Source: Plumapathes pennacea
Lineage: Eukaryota > Cnidaria > Anthozoa > Antipatharia > Myriopathidae
Direction of reading: 5' to 3'
Assembly: GCA_964036295.1 (NCBI GenBank)
Contig: OZ038470.1
Location: forward strand, 6,731,578-6,795,577
Length of the DNA stretch: 64,000 nucleotides
Position numbers and translations under genes: made by a program. Every line of letters starts with the position of its first letter. Position 1 is the first letter of the stretch. Of this stretch, positions 1 through 9,161 are shown in pieces. Under the pieces are notes generated by a model, which worked only from the letters and a program-made list of their open reading frames with translations, did not search any database and was not told the origin of the DNA.

Positions 1-3000
1 GTGTATTAAACTAAAGAAAAATTTAACAGAAATTTGGTAATTACATGCTTCTATTATAAAACTGCACCATGACGTGATGTGACGTTTGTTTACTATGCGG
101 ATAGTAATGTTTTAATCAACAGCCACACTGTGTTAATATAAGAACAGTTATCCGGGGTTTCACTATGATTTTAGAGGCTACCCATGGTCACCCATGTATT
201 AAACTGAAGAAAAATTTAACAGAAATTGTGTAATTACATGCTTCTATTATAAAACTGTACCATGACGTGATGTGACGTTTGTTTACTGTGCGGATAGTAA
301 TGTTTTAATCAATAGCCACCTGTGTTAATATAAGAACAGTTATCCGGGGTTTCACTATGATTTTAGAGGTTACCCATGGTCACCCGTTTATTAAACTGAA
401 AAAAAATTTAACAGAAATTGTGTAATTACATGCTTCTATTATAAAACTGCACCATGACGTGATGTGACGTTTGTTTACTGTGCGGATAGTAATGTTTTAA
501 TCAACAGCCACACTGTGTTCATATAAGAAGAATTATCCGGGGTTTCACTATGATTTTAGAGGTTACCCATGGTCACCCATGTATTAAACTGAAGAAACAT
601 TTAACAGAAATTGTGTAATTACATGCTTCTATTATAAAACTGCACCATGACGTGATGTGACGTTTGTTTACTGTGCGGATAGTAATGTTTTAATCAACAG
701 CCACACTGTGTTAATATAAGAACAGTTACCGGGGTTTCACTATGATTTTAGAGGTTACCCACGGTCACCCATGTATTAAACTAAAGAAAAATTTAACAGA
801 AATTGTGTAATTACATGCTTCTATTATAAAACTGCACCATGACGTGATGTGTCGTTTGTTTACTGTGCGGATAGTAATGTTTTAATCAACAGCCACACTG
901 TGTTAATATAAGAACAGTTATCCGGGGTTTCACTAAGATTTTAGAGGTTACCCATGGTCACCCATGTATTAAACGAAAGAAAAATTTAACAGAAATTGTG
1001 TAATTACATGCTTCTATTATAAAACTGTACCATGACGTGATGTGACGTTTCTTTACTGTGCGGATAGTAATGTTTTAATCAATAGCCACACTGTGTTAAT
1101 ATAAGAACAGTTATCCGGGGTTTCACTAAGATTTTAGAGGTTACCCATGGTCACCCGTGTATTAAACTAAAGAAAAATTTAACAGAAATTTGGTAATTAC
1201 ATGCTTCTATTATAAAACTGCACCATGACGTGATGTGACGTTTCTTTACTGTGCGGATAGTAATGTTTTAATCAACAGCCACACTGTGTTAATATAAGAA
1301 CAGTTATCCGGGGTTTCACTATGATTTTAGAGGCTACCCATGGTCACCCATGTATTAAACTGAAGAAAAATTTAACAGAAATTGTGTAATTACATGCTTC
1401 TATTATAAAACTGTACCATGACGTGATGTGACGTTTGTTTACTGTGCGGATAGTAATGTTTTAATCAATAGCCACCTGTGTTAATATAAGAACAGTTATC
1501 CGGGGTTTCACTATGATTTTAGAGGTTACCCATGGTCACCCATTTATTAAACTGAAGAAACATTTAACAGAAATTGTGTAATTACATGCTTCTATTATAA
1601 AACTGCACCATGACGTGATGTGACGTTTGTTTACTGTGCGGATAGTAATGTTTTAATCAACAGCCACACTGTGTTCATATAAGAACAGTTATCCGGGGTT
1701 TCACTAAGATTTTAGAGGTTACCCATGGTCACCCATGTATTAAACTGAAGAAAAATTTAACAGAAATTGTGTAATTACATGTTTCTATTATAAAACTGCA
1801 CCATGACGTGATGTGACGTTTGTTTACTGTGCGGATAGTAATGTTTTAATCAACAGCCACACTGTGTTAATATAAGAACAGTTATCCGGGGTTTCACTAT
1901 GATTTTAGAGGCTACCCATGGTCACCCATGTATTAAACTGAAGAAAAATTTAACAGAAATTGTGTAATTACATGCTTCTATTATAAAACTGTACCATGAC
2001 GTGATGTGACGTTTGTTTACTGTGCGGATAGTAATGTTTTAATCAATAGCCACCTGTGTTAATATAAGAACAGTTATCCGGGGTTTCACTATGATTTTAG
2101 AGGTTACCCATGGTCACCCATTTATTAAACTGAAGAAACATTTAACAGAAATTGTGTAATTACATGCTTCTATTATAAAACTGCACCATGACGTGATGTG
2201 ACGTTTGTTTACTGTGCGGATAGTAATGTTTTAATCAACAGCCACACTGTGTTCATATAAGAACAGTTATCCGGGGTTTCACTAAGATTTTAGAGGTTAC
2301 CCATGGTCACCCATGTATTAAACTGAAGAAAAATTTAACAGAAATTGTGTAATTACATGTTTCTATTATAAAACTGCACCATGACGTGATGTGACGTTTG
2401 TTTACTGTGCGGATAGTAATGTTTTAATCAACAGCCACACTGTGTTAATATAAGAACAGTTATCCGGGGTTTCACTATGATTTTAGAGGTTACCCATGGT
2501 CACCCATGTATTAAACTAAAGAAAAATTTAACAGAAATTCTGTAATTACATGCTTCTATTATAAAACTGTACCATGACGTGATGTGACGTTTGTTTACTG
2601 TGCGGATAGTAATGTTTTAATCAATAGCCACACTGTGTTAATATAAGAACAGTTATCCGGGGTTTCACTATGATTTTAGAGGTTACCCATGGTCACCCAT
2701 ATATTAAACTAAAGAAACATTTAACAGAAATTGTGTAATTACATGCTTCTATTATAAAACTGCACCATGACGTGATGTGACGTTTGTTTACTGTGGAGAT
2801 AGTAATGTTTTAATCAACAGCCACACTGTGTTAATATAAGAACAGTTATCCGGGGTTTCATTAAGATTTTAGAGGTTACCCACGGTCACCCGTGTATTAA
2901 ACTAAAGAAAAATTTAACAGAAATTGTGTAATTACATGCTTCTATTATAAAACTGCACCATGACGTGATGTGACGTTTATTTACTACGCAGATAGTAATT

Positions 3001-3109
3001 TTTTAATTAACAGCCACACTGTGTTAATATAAGAACAGTTATCCGGGGTTTCACTAAGATTTAGAGGTTACCCATGGTCACCCATGTATTAAACTAAAGA
3101 AAATTTTAA
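1..3109. repeat. 193-bp satellite array, 16 full units
   Basis: A tandem array of 192-193 bp units runs in from the left window edge. The anchor tattaaac recurs at 4, 197, 389, 582, 774, 967, 1160, 1353, 1545, 1738, 1931, 2123, 2316, 2509, 2702, 2895 and 3087, giving 16 complete units plus a partial one. Units differ by a few substitutions and by a one-base deletion in some. Variants recur every third unit (1353-1930 resembles 1931-2508), so there is a trimeric higher-order period of about 578 bp. Each unit carries catgacgtgatgtgacg. No long ORF crosses it. The array ends exactly where the transposon at 3110 begins. Confidence 0.97.
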
Positions 3110-4432
3110 AGGGGTACTTTGACCAAAATCGGACCATCACTTAAATTCAATTAAAAACAGTCAAAAACAATCTTTAGCACACCACTAGCAATCCTACCAA
3201 ACCGTTTGTCGAAATTATTTTTGGAAGTGCCATTTTTTGACCTCTGTTTTTCTTAAGCCGTGAATAAATCGATAATTCCGAGTGGGGATTGGAGAGACTG
3301 GCGTGACGTCATCTTACCAACACAAAGTATCACAATTATAAGGGAAGTGTGAAGTTTTGCAGAAGAGCGCGTGTAACTCTTGATTGAAATCGAAGTAGAA
3401 TTCGGAATTTTCAAACAAAACTACACAACATGCCAGGTAGGTATGTAGTGCAGGGCTGCGACAGCAAGTCCAACCCGAAAGAGGGCATTTCCCTTCACAT
3501 TTCGCTCAATAATAAAGCGCTGTGCACGATGTGGAAGAACGATTTTTGCTACTTCACCATGAAGCCTATAAGGCATGTAATTACCCATTAGTGAATACAA
3601 AAAGGCGGTGTTTCAGAGTGATTGTTGTAGCTTAATAAAACGGTCAAGTTAGCTAGACGGCGGCTTTTCATATAGACACAACGCCGGGCGGAATCACACA
3701 ACAGTCGGCATGTCAAATCAACGTAATTGTATTTATTCAAAATAGTGGCACTGTATACGATCTATGAATTTCACTTTACATTAAAACCCATGCATTTTAT
3801 AGATCCTTCAATAATTTGATAGAATCGAAAGGTTCATGTTGATTTTGCAGTAGTTTGTGTGCTACTGACTTCGTAAATTTCCGAGTTCTGAAGTGTGTTA
3901 AAATTAATAATGGTCTTATAAACCACGTTCCAAAATTTACTTCTCGGCTGAATCTTTTCTTGAATTCGGCTTCTTGTTCTTCTTCGACTGTGACTTGCTC
4001 GACGCACACCGCTAGTTCTTCTTCCGTGGCAACTGGTTCAAAGACTGTCGTCGTACGCAAACGTACTGCCTTCAACACTTGAATGTACATGTGAAACATC
4101 TAATAATGACTCGTGAGTCGATAAAAAAGAAGAATTCGAAGAAATTATCAATGAAAGTTCGCTCTCACTCGAAGACATTTGCAAAGAAATGTGTGTAAAG
4201 TCCGCGTCTCGTTGGTAAGATGACGTCAGAGTGGTAAACCGCTGGCCCGAAATATTTATTCACGGCCAACATGGCGGACAGGCATTTTAGCCTCCTTTGG
4301 ATTAATATATCTCGGGAGTCTTACATCTGAAAAAAAATTTTGTGGGACATTTTGCTATTCATACCATACACTTTCATTTAAAGTGGTTAAAATAGTATTT
4401 CAAAGTGGTCCGATTTTGGTCAAAGTACCCCT
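3110..4432. mobile_element. Kolobok-like DNA transposon remnant (TTAA flanks)
   Basis: The ends are inverted: aggggtactttgacc at 3110 and its complement ending at 4432. The terminal match continues for about 28 bp, and further inverted matches follow inside: a ccgtgaataaat-type block and a gacgtcatcttaccaac-type block near 3300 and 4215. TTAA lies directly outside both ends (3106-3109 and 4433-4436). TTAA target duplications plus a THAP-type N-terminal ORF fit the Kolobok superfamily. At 1.3 kb the element is too short for a transposase, so it is a deleted, non-autonomous copy. A piggyBac relative also uses TTAA, but the THAP-like ORF argues against that. Confidence 0.8.
3430..3591 (+). pseudogene. 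THAP-domain N-terminal fragment of a transposase
   Basis: A 53-residue ORF begins MPGRYVVQGCDSKSNPKEG and runs to a TAG at 3589-3591. The N-terminal Cys spacing, the basic stretch and the later Trp (in LCTMWKNDF) resemble the start of the THAP zinc-coordinating DNA-binding domain (C2CH), which transposases use to bind their own ends. Only the first half of the domain is present; the distal Cys-x-x-His pair is not seen. It sits inside the transposon with inverted ends, so it is read as a truncated remnant. It could instead be the first exon of a spliced transposase. Confidence 0.55.
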
Positions 4433-4440
4433 TTAAATAT

Positions 4441-4995
4441 GAGATCAGCGAGTACTCAATGGAAATCTTTTTGATTGGAGCAGTCATTTATTCGGTATAA
4501 AATGTACATGAAAGTTCAATAGATACTGTACAGTTTTGATGCAACCAGACATTTTACAGCCTGACTTCTGAGAGTAATTGTACTAACCTGCGCCATTATG
4601 TGGGCGTAGTCCTGGACGCCTTATACGCTTAAATTCATGAAGTTCGGGAGCTTAAATACAAACGTTCAGGTACTGGGTTAGTTCACTTGTGGGGGAGGTA
4701 CTCAAATACATCGACGTGTTGGAAACAATCAGCAACTTCAACATTAACTCAACAGAAGCCCCATTGATAAGAACAGTCAGTTATCGACATAAAACTCATA
4801 TTAAAGTTCAGTTGATTATGTGCAGTTCTTGGCACAGTAAAATAAAACGCTAACACTCGGGATGAGGCATTAACAACATTAGGACTTAATTTCCATTTTT
4901 AATAACGTCTAGTACCGGGGATTGACATTTTATGTAACCGGGCCTTGGTATTGGGAAACGTTTAACGGTGACAAAATATAGGGGCCCATATAACA
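4441..4995. repeat. Segment paralogous to 8807-9105
   Basis: From about 4579 to 4870 the sequence aligns with 8807-9105: shared blocks are tgtactaacct, atacaaacgtt, tcaaatacatcg, aactcaac(a/g)gaagcccc and atcgacataaaa, in the same order. The 8.8-9.1 kb copy lies in the 3' part of the first metalloproteinase locus, so this may be the tail of a third, otherwise lost, copy. No convincing coding exon is visible here. Confidence 0.55.
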
Positions 4996-5178
4996 TTTTA
5001 TTACATAAACTCTGGTGTGATATAGAGATTTCCGCCACTGAGAAATGTCGTATCTGAACACACGTAAAAATACGATATTTTTACGTGTGTTAATATCAGC
5101 CAAGCAGTGATCTTGAGTGTTTTTGCATTTCTTAGTGGCGAAAATCTCTGTATCACACCAGAGTTTATGAAATAAATA
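4996..5178. mobile_element. Hairpin MITE
   Basis: A block beginning cataaactctggtgtgata near 5004 is repeated inverted at about 5127-5172. The inverted match is about 45 bp (contains gagattt(t/c)cgccact). Between the arms is a second perfect palindrome of 35 bp at 5057-5091 (arms aacacacgtaaaaata). It has no coding capacity. Structure fits a foldback MITE; the superfamily cannot be assigned. Confidence 0.75.
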
Positions 5179-5926
5179 GAACAAGACAGGCCCGTGGCCA
5201 GTGCGCTTGTGACGTCATTAGTACAATGAATAGAGACACGCGGGGTCCCGGGAGAGGAACTTTTGTCGTGCGTTTATATGCAAAAGATATTATAGCCGAG
5301 TCAGTTTTTGCACATGACGGATCCAAGAGCTCCCTTTATTTTTCTTGCCCTCTTTTCTTCTAATTTCGGTCAAACAGATATTCACGAAAAAGTGTATTAT
5401 AATAATTGAAAGAAAACAATTATCGAAGGCCCCGTAGGAATATTCTTCGTTTGCAACAACCCAGTTTTCATTGCTTTCCGATGCACGTGACAGTACTTGT
5501 GTGACGCTTTCTATACAACCTGGCAACCTTGTTGAGTGAATTTTCAAGCTGACATGTTTTGTGGAGGAACTGTGTTGTCATTTTGTAATGGGATTGACTG
5601 GGGAATACCCGACATCTTAAGTAGCTGTAAGACAGCGTAATAGCCTTATCTCATCTTCCCAGCGTGTGCATCATGTTCAAGTAGCTGTAATTGAAAGCTT
5701 TCAGACTTAACTCTGTAGCACATTAAAACATGACACTTCCCATGATGAAATTACTTCGTATGAAAAAGCCATCTCAGACGTTACTCATCCTACATGTACA
5801 AGTCTGATTACTAATATGTTCAAGACTGCTATGCATTAAGCTTTAACGCAAAATTCTGGGTCGATACGAAATTAATCTCTATCGGAAGCTGCAGACGTTT
5901 GAATACCGTGACAACAAAGGCGTGCA
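5179..5926. other. Non-coding stretch, no feature recognised
   Basis: Only short frames are present (for example 5290-5547 on the minus strand, 85 codons) with no recognisable motif or splice-linked partner. No repeats beyond short A/T runs were noticed. Confidence 0.5.
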
Positions 5927-6298
5927 TCACGGGCTTGTGGAGCGAACATTACGGCTCGGATAGTCGGATATCAACCTTGAGCTTTTGAAGACTTCGAGGT
6001 ATTCAGTGACAAATATTCTCGATGTAATCGCTTGCCGGTCTTTCCTGCTTTTGTTAAAGCGGCGTGAGTGAAAGCTAATTAGCTGATGATTCGGGATTCC
6101 CCGTTCTATGATATTATGCTCGTGACATTTCATTGACAGATCTTGTATCTTAATCTCGCGTGATATTTGCCTCAAACCTATTAGTAATTCAATATCCTCA
6201 GACAATAAACAAAGAACCTTTACTGCACGCAAAACGAAGTTAAACGCCGACTGTTCGTATACGCCGCGCGTTACACAAAGCCGCAGAGTTTCCGACAA
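5927..6298 (-). pseudogene. Possible truncated paralogue of the 6828-7385 ORF
   Basis: An open minus frame of about 120 codons without a good ATG at its start (it opens at TTG). Its C-terminal part contains SRRFNKSRKDRQAI, which resembles SRILNKSRKSRRLI in the neighbouring ORF at 6828-7385. The DNA also matches weakly (tcgc-tgc...cttttgtt-aa...gcgtga). It may be a second exon or a decayed tandem copy. No function can be assigned. Confidence 0.3.
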
Positions 6299-6827
6299 AA
6301 GGGAGACGCTCTGCCCGCAGGGAAAAGTTCAAGTTCTATCAAGTTTCGACTCGTCTTCTACTACTTATTCGATGTTCTTTCACACAAATATTGCTCAGAA
6401 CACAGATACATTGGTTGAAGCGGTATCTATAATTGAGCATTTGCAAAACACAACCCTTCGTACTTTACGGGGGTCCCGCTGGTAACACATCAAGCATTTG
6501 TGTACGGCTATTTTCAAGTCTTCCGACGCTTAAAAACAATGCAAGCCAAAATCGCTCTTAAAGTATGGCTTCCGTGCATCCAGAAAGCCAACCGATGATC
6601 GTTTTGTTTGGATCAACAACTGAAGGACCGGAATTTTTTTCTATATCCCTTGACAGAGAAAACCCATTGTACTTGGTTCTATGATTTTGATCTCTGAGTA
6701 CGTCTGATCTTGCAATGCCTGTTTTTTAACACATTTTAAAATACAAACGTATCTTTAAGCACCTCGGTTACTTTTGGCAATCTTCTTTTTGAGCTTCTAG
6801 CTTTCTCGCAGCGATGGTTTATTGATC

Positions 6828-7385
6828 CTAATTTTCTCTTTCCATTTCCATCTGTTGCTTTTTATTGTTTACATGTTGTTTACATGCACGTTCTCGGAAC
6901 GCATTAGCATTGTGAAGTACGTAAGCTCGGGTATAACCATGGACTTTTGACGACTTTGGGACATTCTTTGAAATGTATTCTTGTATTAGTCGCCTGCTTT
7001 TTCTACTCTTGTTCAAAATGCGTGAAAGGTTATTCAAGGGTACGTGGCTTGGCTCACGACTTCGTCTTGCAGGACTTCGGTTTTCTTTCACATAAACATT
7101 TGTGGGAATACAATAAAACTGAGCGAAGCGAGATCTACCAACGGTCACTTTTTCCTCAGCCATTTCCCAATTTTCAAATAACAACGCCATCTGTTCCACT
7201 GATTGTTTGACCTTCATGGCACCGAGCCAAAATGTCGCAACAACAACATAAATGCACAGCAGAGTGAAATTTTGATCCCAAACAAAAGTCAGATTTTCTG
7301 ACGCTTTACTTGTATCAGCAAGAATAATACAAAGTAAAAGAATACAAAGTACCTTCAAGTTCACCCTCATACTAAACAGTTCCAT
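6828..7385 (-). CDS. Putative small membrane protein, unknown
   Basis: ATG at 7385 gives a 185-residue protein. Residues about 8-25 (LKVLCILLLCIILADTSKA) look like a signal peptide or first membrane helix. A second hydrophobic stretch, FTLLCIYVVVATFWLGAM, follows at about 41-58. The C-terminal half is basic and polar with an NKSRKSRR motif. A motif FWLG-(A/S) followed by basic residues is shared with the open frame just upstream (7408-7738), suggesting tandem paralogues. I do not recognise the family. It may be one exon of a longer gene. Confidence 0.4.
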   Translation of the reverse strand: MELFSMRVNLKVLCILLLCIILADTSKASENLTFVWDQNFTLLCIYVVVATFWLGAMKVKQSVEQMALLFENWEMAEEKVTVGRSRFAQFYCIPTNVYVKENRSPARRSREPSHVPLNNLSRILNKSRKSRRLIQEYISKNVPKSSKVHGYTRAYVLHNANAFRERACKQHVNNKKQQMEMEREN

Positions 7386-7407
7386 ATAATCCGCTATCAA
7401 GCGCTTG

Positions 7408-7738
7408 TCAAGAATCGCCGTCTTTACACAGGTTCTCGTCTTTGTATGTCGAGCGGCTTCGTTCAGCTTGTTCCTTCAAGTTCTCAAGGTTCTGGATGTC
7501 AGATTCTTCGTACATTTCTGTACAGTTGTGCATAGTTATGCAGTTCATTGATAAGTTCATTGCATTTGCTTTCATGGCTTTCAATATGGCTTTTGAGGCT
7601 GAACGGACCGACCCAAGCCAAAACCGCTCAATGAAATTTAGTATGGGTCTACCGCAGCCGGCGTATGCGTTTGTAAGTAAGATGAGCGGTCCATAAAATA
7701 ATCCACAGAGCCAACTAAGGCAAGCAACTTGCTGTCTT
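7408..7738 (-). CDS. Open frame related to the 6828-7385 protein (partial)
   Basis: A minus-strand frame of about 105 codons with no start ATG at its upstream end; it may begin at an acceptor (gaagacag near 7730). It reads a hydrophobic segment (ACLSWLCGLFYGPLILL), then FIERFWLGSVRSASKAILK, and ends at a TGA at 7408-7410. The FWLG motif after a membrane segment parallels the adjacent 185-residue ORF. Likely an exon or a decayed tandem copy; function unknown. Confidence 0.3.
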
Positions 7739-7879
7739 CAAAATGGCGAAACTGCTCGCCCGCCAAGTCACTTGATCACAACGTCATCACAAATCACATG
7801 ATAATATGAACCAATCACCGCATGCAGATTTCTAACCCAGAAAAATAAAAAAAATTAAAAAAATCGTTGCATTTTAAAG

Positions 7880-8043
7880 CTTGTGACGTCACAAGCAATA
7901 ATACACGGACGCTTGGAGATATGAAATTTATCTTCTCGTGTTCATCTCGATATCTCACTCGTTCGCTTCGCTCACTCTTGAGATATCGAGATGAACACTC
8001 GAAGATAAATTTCTTATCTCCGCGCGCCCATGTATTATTCTCT
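7880..8043. mobile_element. Foldback MITE with CRE palindrome at its edge
   Basis: From 7894 to 8043 the sequence folds into one long hairpin: aataataca(c/t)gg near the ends, then atgaaatttatctt and gttcatctcgatatctca, all repeated inverted around a short loop (ctcgttcgcttcgctcac). At its left edge, 7880-7895 is a perfect 16-bp palindrome, cttgtgacgtcacaag, holding a TGACGTCA CRE core. No coding capacity. Confidence 0.8.
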
Positions 8044-8806
8044 ATAACTGTTATATTTAACACTTATAGACCATGAACTAGAAATTCTATGAGCTGATTC
8101 CCGAATCAACTGTCACCTTAGAAATCACTGGATGAAAAGATGGGGTTTTTTACACATGAGGTAAATATGGGGTGAATATGGTCTAGAAAATGTGGTGTAG
8201 ACCATACTTGCTCACATCGTAACTACTGAAATTACCTCAACATTTCTATCACATTTACTCCACCTGAAAACTATTGTTTTAATAAAAATTGACTAGTATT
8301 CATTTAGCTAAATAAAAAATCCGCCCCTTTTGTACTTTCGCCATTTGAAAAGCATTTTCACTATTCGACATCTATTGGCTGATCATACAGATAACGAGTA
8401 GTGTAGCCAATCAGATTGCATGATTAATACTAGAGCACTACAGTGGAACCCCGCCTTGCGACCACCTCGTTAAACGACCAAATGCCGAGTAATTTCTTAT
8501 CAGAAAACTCTATTAAGCCGACCACCTTTTCCTTCATAAATTTACCCGTTAATACGGCCATCCAAACGAAGAAACAAAACATTTATAGCATTCTGTTCCG
8601 GTTTTTTAAAATCATTTCTGTTGATGTTAGCTCCGCCGCAGAAAAAAATGCATCTTGGATACTCAGTCGCACCTACGTTCCGCACGCTCTGCACAAACCT
8701 TCGATAGGAAGTGAACTTTTGTTATACTGCCATGACGTTATTTGAAAGTGAACAGCTACAAAACTTTTGTAGTTAAAATTAGTAAAGTTAACATAAAATA
8801 AAAGAA
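8044..8806. other. Non-coding, with an isolated mariner/pogo-type end
   Basis: At 8441-8480 the sequence tacagtggaaccccgcc matches the style of pogo/Tigger-like terminal repeats (CAGTGGAACC...). No complementary right end was found, so it is at most a solo or truncated end. The rest holds only short frames. It may include 3' exons or 3' UTR of the metalloproteinase gene whose first exons lie at 9162-12380. Confidence 0.35.
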
Positions 8807-9161
8807 GTTGTACTAACCTTTTTCGTAAGCTGTGGGTTTTCCTGCAGACTTCAAAGGCTGATGTTCTGGAACTTAGGAAATACAAACGTTTCTTTGTTGG
8901 GTTAGTCTAGTTGGAAACATGGAATGAGCAGAAGATTGAAGGGGAGGAGAGAGGCGGATTCAAATACATCGTCTTGCAGGCAAACATTATAATCTGAACA
9001 TTATAACATCAACTTTAACTCAACGGAAGCCCCTAACAGTCAAGTAATCGACATAAAATTCACAACAATTTAACTTATCTTGTGTAGTTCTGATACCGTC
9101 AAATTAATTCGGCATGAAAGGGACAAAATGTCAGACCCCTAGCAAAAGTTATTTTACTCAC

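Noticed and set aside
1-3109. CRISPR-like regular repeats (also the 140-bp and 80-bp arrays)
   Set aside because: The whole unit repeats with no unique spacers; these are satellites or minisatellites in a eukaryotic genome.
3797-4099. 100-codon minus frame inside the Kolobok-like element
   Set aside because: Overlaps a plus frame of similar length, shows no transposase motif, and cannot be linked to the THAP fragment.
8441-8480. Complete pogo/Tigger transposon
   Set aside because: Only one end-like sequence was found; no matching inverted end or transposase frame.
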